Shown piece by piece: positions 36,937 through 46,649 of a stretch of 62,779 bases of DNA. Position numbers and translations under genes: made by a program. This stretch comes from Candidatus Accumulibacter sp. ACC003 (GTDB lineage: Bacteria > Pseudomonadota > Gammaproteobacteria > Burkholderiales > Rhodocyclaceae): assembly GCF_907163085.1 (NCBI RefSeq), contig NZ_CAJQTX010000012.1, positions 1 through 62,779 of the forward strand, given 5' to 3'. Below the pieces are notes generated by a model. That model did not search any database and was not told the origin of the DNA. It worked only from the letters and a program-made list of their open reading frames with translations. Positions within the stretch are counted from its first letter, which is position 1, and each line of letters starts with the position of its first letter.

Positions 36937-37386
36937 TTACTTGCCGGCCGCTTCGCGTTTGCTGCGCGAGGTTGGCATCAACATCGCTTCGCCGTCGATG
37001 ACCACCTTGTCGCCGACCGTGCACACGGTATCGAGTACAACCCGGCCCTTGTCGGCGAGGACTTCCTTGACTGTCACCTTGGCATGCACCGTGTCGCCGG
37101 GGCGCACCGGCGCGCGAAAACGCAGGGACTGGCTCGTGTAGATCACGCCGGGCCCGGGCAAACGGTTGCCCAGCACCGCCGAGATCAGGCTCGCCGACAA
37201 CATGCCGTGCGCGATGCGACCGCCGAACATCGTCGTGCGCGCGAAATCTTCGTCCATATGAACCGCATTGACGTCGGTGGACACGCCAGCAAACATGACG
37301 AGGTCGGCATCAGTAATGGTCTTGGCGATTTCTGCGCTCATACCGACAGACAAGTCTTCAATATCGTAACCGTTCTGAGGATTCAT
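36937..37386 (-). CDS. phaJ: (R)-specific enoyl-CoA hydratase, MaoC family (PhaJ-like)
   Basis: A 149-residue hydratase. The catalytic Asp/His motif is in DVNAVHMDEDFARTTMFGGR (Asp about 38, His about 43), followed by IAHGMLSASLISAVLG. It interconverts crotonyl-CoA and (R)-3-hydroxybutyryl-CoA and so links the PHB cycle to crotonyl-CoA, the substrate of Ccr encoded just upstream. AAAGG precedes the ATG. It could act on longer enoyl-CoAs; chain specificity cannot be read. Confidence 0.85.
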   Translation of the reverse strand: MNPQNGYDIEDLSVGMSAEIAKTITDADLVMFAGVSTDVNAVHMDEDFARTTMFGGRIAHGMLSASLISAVLGNRLPGPGVIYTSQSLRFRAPVRPGDTVHAKVTVKEVLADKGRVVLDTVCTVGDKVVIDGEAMLMPTSRSKREAAGK

Positions 37387-37666
37387 GGTAAGCCTTTCAG
37401 GGTGATTATCAGCACGGCCATCGCCGTGCCCAGGGAAAATGGTGCGGGCAATTGCCTGCGCCAGAAAGTTTCTGTTCCAGACACGTCGAATCGGGAACGC
37501 CTCGTGGACGAGAATATGGACTGCAAGACCACGAGTATCCTTGATCGGTGAAGCCGGGTCAAACGGCAGTTTTCATCGCCGTGGTCATCGATAACAGGTA
37601 TTCCGGTACCCATCACAGCAGAAAACTTCTCCGTTGAGTGGTCAATTCAGCGTCTATCAGCGTCGC

Positions 37667-38644
37667 TCAGTCGGTAGTAATCACCACTTTACCGGTAGAT
37701 TTTCGGCTCACCACCTGATCGAGCGCCTCGACTGCACTCTGCAGTGGATACGTCGCCGACACATGCGGTTTGATCACCCCGTCGAGATACCAGTCAATCA
37801 GCGTCTGGATACTGTCGGTCATCACCTGCGGATTAAATTCTGCGTAAGCCGGCCAGTTGATGCCAATGAGGTCCACGTTCTTGACCAGCAAATGATTGGC
37901 GGGAACCGGCGGCACGCTGCCGCTGGCAAAGCCAATGATCAGGATCCGCCCTTCGAAGGCGATGCTGCGCAGCGAAGCGGTAAATAGCTCGCCGCCAACC
38001 GGATCGTAGACCACGTCGGCGCCTCGACCGGCGGTCAGTTCCTTGATCCGCTGGCGGACGTCCTCGCGCCTGGCATCAATCAGATAATCGGCGCCGTGCG
38101 CAGCGGCCACCGCCAGTTTTTCCGGGCTGCCGGCCGTGGCAATGACCGTCGCCCCCAGCTGCTTGCCAATCGCCACGGCAGTCAATCCGACTCCGCCCGA
38201 GGCGCCATGCACCACCAGCGTCTCGCCGGCACGCAAGCGTGCTCGATGGCACAGGGCAATGTGTGACGTGCCAAACACCACCGGCAACGCCGCCGCATGC
38301 TCCCACGACATTTCGGCGGGTATCCGCAGGCAGCGCTTGCCATCGGCAACGACCTGCTCGGCATAACCACCGCACGGCGTCATGGCCAACACCCGATCAC
38401 CGCGGACGATCCCTTCTACACCGTTTCCCAATTCCAGCACCTCTCCGGAAACTTCAAAGCCCGGAGTAAAGGGAAGTGGTGGTTGCTTTTGATAGTGGCC
38501 GCGGGTAATCAGGCTATCCGCGAAATTCACTCCGCAAGCCCGCACCCGGATGCGCACCTGGCCCGGACCGGGACAGGGTTCCGCAAGCTCCTCGAGCCGC
38601 AGGGCAGCGGGACCGGTCAGCTCATGGCAGACGATGGCTCGCAT
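37667..38644 (-). CDS. NADPH:quinone oxidoreductase-type MDR protein
   Basis: A 325-residue zinc-free medium-chain reductase. The N-terminal GroES-like domain has VRACGVNFADSLITRGHYQ, and the Rossmann domain has LVVHGASGGVGLTAVAIGKQ. It reduces quinones or enones with NADPH; an enoyl-CoA or acrylyl-CoA substrate is conceivable given the locus. GGAGG lies upstream of MRAIVCHELTG. It follows ccr by about 140 bp on the same strand. Confidence 0.85.
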   Translation of the reverse strand: MRAIVCHELTGPAALRLEELAEPCPGPGQVRIRVRACGVNFADSLITRGHYQKQPPLPFTPGFEVSGEVLELGNGVEGIVRGDRVLAMTPCGGYAEQVVADGKRCLRIPAEMSWEHAAALPVVFGTSHIALCHRARLRAGETLVVHGASGGVGLTAVAIGKQLGATVIATAGSPEKLAVAAAHGADYLIDARREDVRQRIKELTAGRGADVVYDPVGGELFTASLRSIAFEGRILIIGFASGSVPPVPANHLLVKNVDLIGINWPAYAEFNPQVMTDSIQTLIDWYLDGVIKPHVSATYPLQSAVEALDQVVSRKSTGKVVITTD

Positions 38645-38781
38645 GCTGGGAAGTCCTCCATCGTTTCAGAGGCCCTCCCCGCCGCGAAGGACGGGAAGGG
38701 CTTTTGCAGACTCCCTTGCCTCGACAAGGGGCGACACAAGGCCAGGCGCCGGAATCGATCGAGCCGGCGCAGACCGGCCGA

Positions 38782-40536
38782 CTACTCGCCGATGATCCGG
38801 CGCACCACGTCGGTCATCGAAATCACGCCGACCGGCAGGCCCTTCTCGGTGACCACCAAGCGATGCATTCGCCGTCCGGTCATCAGGCTGACGGCGTCGC
38901 TCAACAACATCTCCGCGTCGCAGGTCGCACAACCCGGGGTCATCACCTCGCCGGCCCGCATGGCGCGTGCCTGATCCGGCGTCCGGCCCTGCCGCGCCAG
39001 CACCATGTCGGTCTGCGAGACGACGCCGACGGCAGCACCCTGACCATCCATCACCACCACCGCATGAATCTCGTTGCCAACCATGATCTTGGCGACGGCG
39101 CCGACGGTATCGTCCGGCGCGCAGGCAATGATGCCACGATGCATCAGATCGCGAACCTTGCTGCCGTCGTCGGCAATCGTGATCGGCTCGCCCTCGACAA
39201 TCCCGGGCAGCGGCGTGGACATCGGGTACGGCGCTGGCGTGGTGTGCACGTCGCCCTTGGGCAGGGTCGGATGAACCATCGCCACTGCCGGTTTGCCGCT
39301 GGCGCCGAGACCGAATTCGGCGGCGCCGATCAGCACCGACATGTTGCCGTGTGGGTGTTTGTTGTCAGCCATCAGCTGATGGGCAATCGGTAATTCTTCA
39401 TAGGTGAATGCCCGCGACATGCAGGGATCAATCTGGCCACTCAGCGCCAACTGGTTCATCTCGTTGCACTGCGTGGTATTGGCGAAATGCGAACCCTGCA
39501 GGCGCTTCTGCCGCATCCACAGGTAGCGCAAATCGACCGTCGCATTGTAGCCGCTGGTACCGGCGCAAACGACCACCATACCGCCCGTTTCACAAACGAA
39601 AATCGAAGTCGGGATGGTCGTTTCACCGGGATGCTCGAAGACAATGTTCGGCGCCCTCTTTTCACCCAGAACTTCCCAGATCTTCGCCCCGAAGCCGCGC
39701 ACGCCCTTCAACCACTTGGCGTAGCCGGCGTTGTCCTTCCAGTGCGGTAGCATGCCCCAATGATCGAAGTCATTGCGATTGATGCAGCCTTTGGCGCCGA
39801 GCTTCATGCAGTAGTCGTATTTGTCCTCGCCCGAGACGATGGCCACGGAGGTCGCGCCAACGGCTTTGGCAATCTGAATCGCCATCGAGCCCAGGCCGCC
39901 CGCGCCGCCCCAGATCAAGGCCACGTCGCCCTTTTTGATCGAACTGCTTTCCCAGCCGTGCAGCATCCGCCAGGCGGTTGCCGCAACCAGCGTGTAGGCC
40001 GCCGCCTCTTCCCAATTCATGTGTTTGGGCTTGGGCATGCACTGCTGCGCCTGCACGCGGGTGAACTGCGCAAAACTGCCGTAGTTGGTCTCGTAACCCC
40101 AGATCTTGAACGAAGGCGAGTACATCGGATCGCCGCCTTTCTTGACCCACGCGCAATTGCGATCATAAATCCCGCAATGCATGACCACTTCGTCGCCGAC
40201 CTTGACGTTGGTGACGTCCTTGCCGACCGCGTAGACGATGCCGGACGCATCGCTACCGCCGATGTGGAAATCCTCGGGCTCGCCAGCCTTGTTGCGAGCG
40301 CCAATGACGTTGACCGGAATACCCATTCCAGCCCAAACGTTGTTGTAGTTGATTCCAGCCGCCATCACGTAGACCAGCACTTCGTCATCGGCAATCGACG
40401 GCGTGCTCACCACTTCCTTCTGGAACGCTGCCGTCGGCTGGCCAAAGCGCTCGGCGCGAATCAGCCAGGCGTGCATCTGCTCCGGAACTTCGCCCAGGGG
40501 AGGTCTATCACCTACTTCGTAGAGTTGCTTACTCAT
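38782..40536 (-). CDS. ccr: Crotonyl-CoA carboxylase/reductase with C-terminal CBS-domain pair
   Basis: A 584-residue protein. Residues 1-~430 are a complete crotonyl-CoA carboxylase/reductase, which uses NADPH and CO2 to make ethylmalonyl-CoA. Residues expected to bind CO2 are present in INYNNVWAG (about 62-70), [13 protein letters not shown] (Glu 149) and [12 protein letters not shown] (His 350). The NADPH loop is [12 protein letters not shown] (209-220). After a Pro-rich linker, residues 460-584 form two CBS motifs ([15 protein letters not shown] and [20 protein letters not shown]; then [15 protein letters not shown] and [15 protein letters not shown]). Ordinary Ccr is about 430 residues, so the CBS pair is an added regulatory module, probably binding adenine nucleotides. 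AAGGAG precedes the ATG. It is the last enzyme of the EMC operon. Confidence 0.93.
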   Translation of the reverse strand: MSKQLYEVGDRPPLGEVPEQMHAWLIRAERFGQPTAAFQKEVVSTPSIADDEVLVYVMAAGINYNNVWAGMGIPVNVIGARNKAGEPEDFHIGGSDASGIVYAVGKDVTNVKVGDEVVMHCGIYDRNCAWVKKGGDPMYSPSFKIWGYETNYGSFAQFTRVQAQQCMPKPKHMNWEEAAAYTLVAATAWRMLHGWESSSIKKGDVALIWGGAGGLGSMAIQIAKAVGATSVAIVSGEDKYDYCMKLGAKGCINRNDFDHWGMLPHWKDNAGYAKWLKGVRGFGAKIWEVLGEKRAPNIVFEHPGETTIPTSIFVCETGGMVVVCAGTSGYNATVDLRYLWMRQKRLQGSHFANTTQCNEMNQLALSGQIDPCMSRAFTYEELPIAHQLMADNKHPHGNMSVLIGAAEFGLGASGKPAVAMVHPTLPKGDVHTTPAPYPMSTPLPGIVEGEPITIADDGSKVRDLMHRGIIACAPDDTVGAVAKIMVGNEIHAVVVMDGQGAAVGVVSQTDMVLARQGRTPDQARAMRAGEVMTPGCATCDAEMLLSDAVSLMTGRRMHRLVVTEKGLPVGVISMTDVVRRIIGE

Positions 40537-40568
40537 CAGGATGCTCCTTCGTTGGTTGAACTACTCGA

Positions 40569-41585
40569 TCAATCTGACGACTTGAATCTGGAAATAATAT
40601 GTTGCCGCAGGCGCTCGCATTCTTCGAATTGATTGGCTTCTTCAAGGCGTCTGCCGATTTCAGCGTAGCCGCCGAGCAGCTCGATGCCGAAAGTCCCGAA
40701 TTCTTCTTTCAACACCCGTAGTACCCAGCCGCTCTGGTGACGAGTCCGCAGTTTACCGAGCAGGCGCGCGTCGGCGAGAAAGACCCGGTGCCTGTCAAAA
40801 TGCCCATGCAGCTGTTGGATGCCGGTATTCATCGTTGCGCTCACCAGACACACCGGATAATCCCAACCGTCCCGGCGGTCGCTCCGGGGGGCACTGCGGC
40901 CAATCTCGCTGGCAGTCTTGTGCGCCGGCGCGCCAAGGTCAGACTTATTGACCGCGAAAATATCCGGAATCTCGATGATACCCGACTTCAGATACTGGAT
41001 CGTGTCACCCGAAGCCGGCTGCGCCACATAAAGGACGGTGTCGCCAATCTCGGCAATATCGATTTCCGTTTGCCCGACACCCACTGTCTCGACGACGACG
41101 ACATCGAAACACGCCAGCAGCAGCCAACTCATCGGCCAGACCTCGGTCGCGACGCCACCCAGCTGGTTGCGATTGGCCAGCGAGCGAATAAACAGGCCCT
41201 CGTCGTGTGCTGCGTTCTTGATGCGAATGCGATCGCCAAGCAAGGCGCCACCACCCAATTCGGGGCGACTCGATGGATCGACGGCCAATACTCCGACGGT
41301 CCTGCCGGCAAGCCGCCACTGGCGAATCATCGCCGAAACGAGCGACGACTTGCCGGCCCCGGGCGGCCCCGTGACGCCGATCAGATGGCCGTCGTTGAGC
41401 GCCCGCTCGCCAGCCAGCGCGGCCAGCAAGTGTGCCGAGCGCTGGCGCGCCCCGGCCAGCTTGTTGTCCAGCAGATTCAAGCCACTGGCCACTGCCGAAC
41501 GCTCGCCGCGCAGGATTCGCGCGGCCAACTGCTCGGGATCGGGAAGCTGCGCCTGGGTCATGCTTGGCTCAAGGCAGCGGCCCAA
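40569..41585 (-). CDS. meaB: Mutase-associated G3E GTPase MeaB
   Basis: A 338-residue G-protein chaperone that guards loading of adenosylcobalamin onto acyl-CoA mutases. Walker A is GVTGPPGAGKSSL (70-82), the Mg/switch regions are VDPSSRPELGGGALLGDR and VVVETVGVGQTEID, and the base-specificity motif is NKSD. The longest frame overlaps the end of ecm by 17 bp; an internal start (MTQAQLPDPE, 41561) gives no overlap. Its place directly after ecm says it serves that mutase. Confidence 0.92.
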   Translation of the reverse strand: MGRCLEPSMTQAQLPDPEQLAARILRGERSAVASGLNLLDNKLAGARQRSAHLLAALAGERALNDGHLIGVTGPPGAGKSSLVSAMIRQWRLAGRTVGVLAVDPSSRPELGGGALLGDRIRIKNAAHDEGLFIRSLANRNQLGGVATEVWPMSWLLLACFDVVVVETVGVGQTEIDIAEIGDTVLYVAQPASGDTIQYLKSGIIEIPDIFAVNKSDLGAPAHKTASEIGRSAPRSDRRDGWDYPVCLVSATMNTGIQQLHGHFDRHRVFLADARLLGKLRTRHQSGWVLRVLKEEFGTFGIELLGGYAEIGRRLEEANQFEECERLRQHIISRFKSSD

Positions 41586-43587
41586 GCCGCCCCAGACCGT
41601 TGGCTTCGCGGATCACGTCTACCATGTCGGCCATGATCGCATTGAGATTGAAATCCTTCGGCGTATAGACGGCGCTGACCCCCAGCGCTGCCAGTTTCGT
41701 TGCGTCCTCCTGCGGGATGATGCCGCCGGCGATTACCGGCACCTTCGCCAGGTCGCGCGAGCGCAGCTCCTCGAGGACCGCTTCGATAAGCTCCATATGG
41801 CTGCCCGATAGTATCGACAGGCCAACCATATGGACGCCCTCCTCCTCGGCCGCCTGGGCAATCTGTTGCGGCGTCAGCCGAATGCCATCGTAGACCACCT
41901 CGAAGCCGACGTCCCTGGCCTTGACGGCAACCTGTTCGGCGCCGTTGGAATGTCCGTCCAGCCCGGGTTTGCCGACCAGCAGTTTCAGGGGCCGGCCCAA
42001 AGCCGCACCGGTGCCGGCGACCCTGGCCCGGAGCTCGGTCACCTGATCCTTCTTGCCAAGTACGGCGCGGCTATCGATGGCGATGTCGATACCCGTCGGT
42101 GGTCTGAACTCGCCGAACACGGCGCGCAGCGAATCACCCCATTCACCGGTGCTGACTCCCGCCAGCGCGCAGCGAATCGAACTGGGCATGATGTTTTCAC
42201 CGCTCCTGGCGGCATCGCCAAGTCCCTGCAAGGCGGCCCGGACGTCGGCGTCGTTGCGCTTCTGGCGATGCGCCTGCAGCCTTTCGATCTGCTCACGCTC
42301 GGCCGCCGGATCGGTCTTCATGATGCCGCCGTCGCTACCCAGCGTCAGCGGCGACTCGGCGGTTTCCTGGAAACAGTTGACGCCGATGATCTTCAGCTCG
42401 CCCGATTCGATGGCGCGCAAGCGCTGCATATGACTGGCAACGAGTTCGCGCTTGACGTAACCGGACTCGATCGCGGCAATGATGCCGCCCTGCGCTTCGA
42501 CGTTTTCGATCTCCCTTCTGGCGCCGTCGACCAGTTGCTTGACCTTCGCGGCAATCACCGGCGAGCCATCGAGAATATCGGCGTACTCCAGCAGATCGGT
42601 TTCGAAGGCCATTACCTGCTGGATGCGCAGCGCCCATTGCTGATCCCAGGGTCGCGGCAAGCCCATCGCCTCGTTCCACGCCGGCAGCTGGATGGCGCGC
42701 GCCCGCGCGCCCTTGGAAAGCACCACCGCCAGCATTTCCAGAACGATCCTCTGGACGTTGTTTTCCGGCTGCGGCTCGGTCAGTCCGAGCGAGTTCACCT
42801 GCACGCCGTAACGAAAACGGCGAAGCTTCGGATCGCTGACCTGATAGCGGCGCAGCGTCAGTTCGTCCCACATTTCGCCGAAGGCCCGCAGCTTGCAGCA
42901 CTCCTCGACGAAGCGTATGCCGGCGTTGACAAAGAACGAGATGCGCTCGACGACCTGCGAAAACTCGCCTGGCTTGATCTCGCCAGACGCCTGTACCCGG
43001 TCGAGAACGGCCATCGCCGTACACAGCGCGTAGGCCAGTTCCTGAACCGGCGTCGCGCCTGCCTCCTGCAAGTGGTAACTGCAGATATTGGTCGGATTCC
43101 ATTTCGGTACATGCTTGATGGTGTAGTTGATGGTGTCGGCAATCAAGCGCATCGACGGGCCCGGCGGATAGATGTAGGTGCCGCGCGACAGGTACTCCTT
43201 GATGATGTCGTTCTGGGTGGTGCCGCTCAACTCTTTCGGATCGATTCCTCGCCTCTGTGCCAGGCCGATGTACAGCGACAACAACCACGGCGCCGTGGCA
43301 TTGATGGTCATCGCCGTATTCATCTTGTCGAGTGGGATCTGGTCGAACAACTGATCCATATCGTCGATATGCGAGATCGGCACACCGACCTTGCCGACTT
43401 CGCCCCTGGCCAATGGATTATCGGCGTCGTAACCGGTCTGCGTCGGCAGATCGAAGGCCACCGACAAGCCGGTCTGGCCTTTGGCAAGGTTGCTTCGATA
43501 GAGCGTATTGGACGCCCTGGCCGAGCTGTGACCACTATAGGTCCGCATCAGCCAGGGGCGGTCGCGTTTCGTTTGCATGCCATCCAT
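41569..43587 (-). CDS. ecm: Ethylmalonyl-CoA mutase
   Basis: A 672-residue single-chain B12-dependent mutase converting (2R)-ethylmalonyl-CoA to (2S)-methylsuccinyl-CoA. The N-terminal barrel carries the family start RPWLMRTYSGHSSARASNTL and GQTGLSVAFDLPTQTGYDAD. The C-terminal cobalamin domain has GKPGLDGHSNGAEQ (axial His about 546), GLSILSGSH and VIAGGIIPQED. The single-polypeptide layout and neighbours point to Ecm rather than methylmalonyl-CoA mutase. It begins 3 bp after the MaoC gene and is followed by meaB. Confidence 0.9.
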   Translation of the reverse strand: MDGMQTKRDRPWLMRTYSGHSSARASNTLYRSNLAKGQTGLSVAFDLPTQTGYDADNPLARGEVGKVGVPISHIDDMDQLFDQIPLDKMNTAMTINATAPWLLSLYIGLAQRRGIDPKELSGTTQNDIIKEYLSRGTYIYPPGPSMRLIADTINYTIKHVPKWNPTNICSYHLQEAGATPVQELAYALCTAMAVLDRVQASGEIKPGEFSQVVERISFFVNAGIRFVEECCKLRAFGEMWDELTLRRYQVSDPKLRRFRYGVQVNSLGLTEPQPENNVQRIVLEMLAVVLSKGARARAIQLPAWNEAMGLPRPWDQQWALRIQQVMAFETDLLEYADILDGSPVIAAKVKQLVDGARREIENVEAQGGIIAAIESGYVKRELVASHMQRLRAIESGELKIIGVNCFQETAESPLTLGSDGGIMKTDPAAEREQIERLQAHRQKRNDADVRAALQGLGDAARSGENIMPSSIRCALAGVSTGEWGDSLRAVFGEFRPPTGIDIAIDSRAVLGKKDQVTELRARVAGTGAALGRPLKLLVGKPGLDGHSNGAEQVAVKARDVGFEVVYDGIRLTPQQIAQAAEEEGVHMVGLSILSGSHMELIEAVLEELRSRDLAKVPVIAGGIIPQEDATKLAALGVSAVYTPKDFNLNAIMADMVDVIREANGLGRLGPLP

Positions 43588-43589
43588 GA

Positions 43590-44771
43590 CTAGCTCCTCT
43601 TCCTGATCAAGAGACGTCTCTCGATCTCAAAAATCTTCGCCTCGATCTTCTCCTTGCCGATCGCTTTCTTGTCGTTTTCCTTGATGAACAAGTCCTCGCC
43701 GTATTCGGCAAAGGCCGTGGCGGCGCTGATGTTCTTGACGCCGATCAGCTGCAAGGCGACGATACCGAACTTCGCGCCCAGGTCGCCTGGCGCGTCTTCG
43801 GCAGCCAATACGCGTGACAGTGCGGCAACGGTGTCGCCGCCAATCGTCGGCTGCGTGTGATAGCCCTCGGTAAAACCAAGCTCGCAAACACTGTTCTCGC
43901 TGACGTCGCGGCTGGCGAGGCCTTCCAGCCAAGCGAAAACCAGGCCACCATAAACGATCGGCTCACCGCTCATCTTGCCCGACAGGCCGGAACTGAAGAC
44001 GCTATCGAAATGCAGTGGATGCGTATTACCGACCGCGTAGGTCAGCGACAGGTGTTCGTCGGTGATTGTCCGGCCGTTGGCATGAACGATGATCTCGCCG
44101 ACGGGGAAATCCTCGAAATACGAATTTGGCCCGGTCAGGCCACCAGGAAGCGACTCCGGAAAATCCGGCAGGACGACCTCGGCATCGGCTACCCACGGGA
44201 AAGCCGGTATCGTCGTGGACCTCGGCAGGGGCGTCGTTGGCGGTCGATCGCCCTGGCCGGCGACCATGATCTTGCGTTCGTACTGCAACACCACCTGCTC
44301 GTTCTGATTGATCCCCAAAGTGCGGATGGTGACGATACCGGGCTTGCCGGCACCGCGCTCTTTGCGGTCGATGACCTTGGTCAGCGAGCGAATCGTGTCC
44401 ATTTGATAGACAGGCCGCAGGTACTGGGCATCGTAATAGCCGAGATTGGCCATCGCCTTTTCCGAGTCGTTCTGCACGCCGAGCGAGAGGACGACGTTGA
44501 AAACCATCTGCGGCGAAGCCACCAGGCCGGCGAAGCCACTGGCCCGGGCGTACTGATCGTTGATGTACAGCGGATTGCACTGCATGTAGTTGCGGGCAAA
44601 CGCCTCCATCTGGGCCGGGAAGAAAGTAAATCCACGCGGGTGAACAAATACCTGCCCCGGGACAAACTCCTCCAGATAGCGGCCATAGTGCGGATAGCGG
44701 GCTTTCTGCACGTCCACTTTTACCGTTTCGGCCAGTTCGACCTGCGCTTGGAAACGAATCGCTTGCGACAT
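43590..44771 (-). CDS. Tandem-hotdog MaoC-family hydratase
   Basis: A 393-residue protein with two hotdog (MaoC-like) halves. The first contains FPAQMEAFARNYMQCNPLYI, the second HLSLTYAVGNTHPLHFDSVF and EPIVYGGLVFAWLEGL. It sits between mcd and ecm in the EMC operon, so an enoyl-CoA or 3-hydroxyacyl-CoA in that pathway is the likely substrate. It is not the closest match to mesaconyl-CoA hydratase, which is encoded separately at 54994; it may be a second hydratase for mesaconyl-CoA or a related C5 ester. The precise reaction is not known. AAAAGGAAG precedes the ATG. Confidence 0.78.
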   Translation of the reverse strand: MSQAIRFQAQVELAETVKVDVQKARYPHYGRYLEEFVPGQVFVHPRGFTFFPAQMEAFARNYMQCNPLYINDQYARASGFAGLVASPQMVFNVVLSLGVQNDSEKAMANLGYYDAQYLRPVYQMDTIRSLTKVIDRKERGAGKPGIVTIRTLGINQNEQVVLQYERKIMVAGQGDRPPTTPLPRSTTIPAFPWVADAEVVLPDFPESLPGGLTGPNSYFEDFPVGEIIVHANGRTITDEHLSLTYAVGNTHPLHFDSVFSSGLSGKMSGEPIVYGGLVFAWLEGLASRDVSENSVCELGFTEGYHTQPTIGGDTVAALSRVLAAEDAPGDLGAKFGIVALQLIGVKNISAATAFAEYGEDLFIKENDKKAIGKEKIEAKIFEIERRLLIRKRS

Positions 44772-44818
44772 GGAATCTTCCTTTTACCGTGAAAGCCGCA
44801 TCCGCGACTCAGGAACAT

Positions 44819-44862
44819 CCCTTCTCCCCTGGGCGGGTGAAGGGTCGGGGATGGGCGAGACG
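44819..44862. repeat. REP-like palindrome
   Basis: CCCTTCTCCCCTGGGCGGGT then GAAGGG, a GC-rich hairpin related to the one at 31326 and similar to dispersed palindromes of betaproteobacteria. It stands between mcd and the MaoC gene inside the EMC operon, where it could adjust expression of downstream genes. Confidence 0.5.
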
Positions 44863-44928
44863 GTCATCCCTCTGCGGGTCTGTTGTCCCGAGATGTCATG
44901 ACCGTTGGCGCGCCGGCAGACGCCGCCG

Positions 44929-46608
44929 TTACGCCGCGTCGATCAGAGAGCGGGCGATGACCTTGAGAGCCAGCGTTTCTTCGGCGCCTTCGAAAATCGA
45001 CAGCACGCGTGCATCGAGGAAATAACGGCTGACGGGCGACTCCTCGGCATAGCCCATGCCGCCATGAATCTGCAGCGCTTCGCGCGTCAACCACTCGGCC
45101 GTCCGACACGTAAAGAGCTTCACCATGCTCGCTTCCATCTGCCCTGAACCCTGGTCCATCAGGCGCCCGACGGCGTAGGTAAACTGCCGGGAAACGGTCA
45201 GCAGAGTCGCCATACGCGCCAACTTGACCAGCGTTAGTTGAAAATCACCGATTGGTTTGCCGAATGCCTTGCGCTCACCGGCATAGGAAACAGCCCTTTC
45301 GAAAGCGGCTTGCATGACACCGATGGCGCGTGCGGCCGTTTGAATACGGCCGCCGGCAAAGCCGGCCATGGTGAAGTAAAAGCCTTTGCCTTCGCCTTGC
45401 GGACCGCCGACCAGGTTTTCGTCGGGGACAAAGACATTGTCGAAGAAAACCTCGTAGGAATGCATCCCGCGGTAGCCGATGGTCGAAATCGCCCGCCCGC
45501 TGAGTACGCCGCCCTGCGGCTGGCGATATTCGAAGTCGTGTCCGTCGTACGAGTCCTTTTCGACCAGGAACATGCTCAGCCCCTTGTGGCCGAGCGAGCG
45601 ATCGGCGTTCGAGCGGGCAAGAACCAGCAGCACGCCGGCCTTGCCGGCCATCGTGCACCAGGTCTTGACGCCGTCGAGCAGCCAGCCACCATCACACTTG
45701 CTCGCCTTGAGCCGCATCGCTGCGACGTCGGAGCCGGTATCGGGTTCGGTGACGGCAATCGCGCACAAGGGCTCGCCCATCGCGACCTGGGGCAACCATT
45801 TTTGCCGCTGCTCTTCCGTTCCACCCTTGAGCAGAGCCCGGCTGAGGATTTCCGGACGCGTGATCAGGCTGCCCGCGGCGCCAAGCGAGCCACGTGACAG
45901 CTCCTCGGTGACGACGATCATTCCCATGTTGTCTTCATGATCGTCGCTCTGGATACCACCGTAACGCTCGGGAATCGAAAGGCCGAAGCAGCCCATCTCG
46001 GTCAAGGGTTCGAGGATCTCTGGCGGAATGATCCGGTCCTCGCGATGAATTTCCTCGGCCAGCGGCATCACCACGTTGGTCGCCAGCTTGCGGAAGGCGT
46101 CCTGCATCATCATCGCGTCGTCGCTGAGCATGTAGGCACCACTGGCACCTGCCAATGCCGCGACATTTCGGCCCAGCGCTTCCAGATTCCCGGCGTCGAG
46201 CTGCTTCTGGCAAAAGGTCGCGAAGGTGGACGAGGCAAAAGCCGTCAGCTCACCCTGATTCAGACCGAAACTCTGCGGTCGCGCCCAGAAACGATTGTGG
46301 ATGTTCTGCAAGGCCTCGGCGCAAAACACCAGCGCCATCCGCTGTTCCAGGCAGAGAGCAGCGCCGGTCGTCGAGCCGGCGTCGGCAACTTTGCCGGCGT
46401 ACTCGAGCGCGAAACGCGCGGCGGTCGATTCCGCAGCACACCAGGCCAGCTCGAAACTGGCCAGCTGATGCGCGTCGAGTTTCTCGTTCGAGACGCCCTT
46501 GTCGCCGACGCATTGCTGCTTCATCCAGCGCAACGATTTCTTGATCACGGCGTCGGCTGATTGAAGGTACTGCACCGCTTCTTGCATGCCGCTGTTGAGC
46601 TCAGTCAT
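44929..46608 (-). CDS. mcd: (2S)-methylsuccinyl-CoA dehydrogenase
   Basis: A 559-residue acyl-CoA dehydrogenase with the ~170-residue N-terminal helical extension that marks Mcd among family members. The catalytic domain has AIAVTEPDTGSDVAAMRLKA, CTMAGKAGVLLVLAR and REALQIHGGMGYAEESPVSR, closing with VLSIFEGAEETLALKVIAR, which holds the catalytic base region. It oxidises methylsuccinyl-CoA to mesaconyl-(C1)-CoA and passes electrons to ETF, encoded at 32-34 kb. AAAGGGATGAG precedes the ATG. Confidence 0.9.
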   Translation of the reverse strand: MTELNSGMQEAVQYLQSADAVIKKSLRWMKQQCVGDKGVSNEKLDAHQLASFELAWCAAESTAARFALEYAGKVADAGSTTGAALCLEQRMALVFCAEALQNIHNRFWARPQSFGLNQGELTAFASSTFATFCQKQLDAGNLEALGRNVAALAGASGAYMLSDDAMMMQDAFRKLATNVVMPLAEEIHREDRIIPPEILEPLTEMGCFGLSIPERYGGIQSDDHEDNMGMIVVTEELSRGSLGAAGSLITRPEILSRALLKGGTEEQRQKWLPQVAMGEPLCAIAVTEPDTGSDVAAMRLKASKCDGGWLLDGVKTWCTMAGKAGVLLVLARSNADRSLGHKGLSMFLVEKDSYDGHDFEYRQPQGGVLSGRAISTIGYRGMHSYEVFFDNVFVPDENLVGGPQGEGKGFYFTMAGFAGGRIQTAARAIGVMQAAFERAVSYAGERKAFGKPIGDFQLTLVKLARMATLLTVSRQFTYAVGRLMDQGSGQMEASMVKLFTCRTAEWLTREALQIHGGMGYAEESPVSRYFLDARVLSIFEGAEETLALKVIARSLIDAA

Positions 46609-46649
46609 GACTCATCCCTTTCTTGATACCCGATCGGCTGTTGTTTTTC

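Noticed and set aside
41830-43593. Long plus-strand frame opposite ethylmalonyl-CoA mutase
   Set aside because: The minus-strand frame is an unmistakable B12-dependent mutase; the opposite frame shows no recognisable domain.
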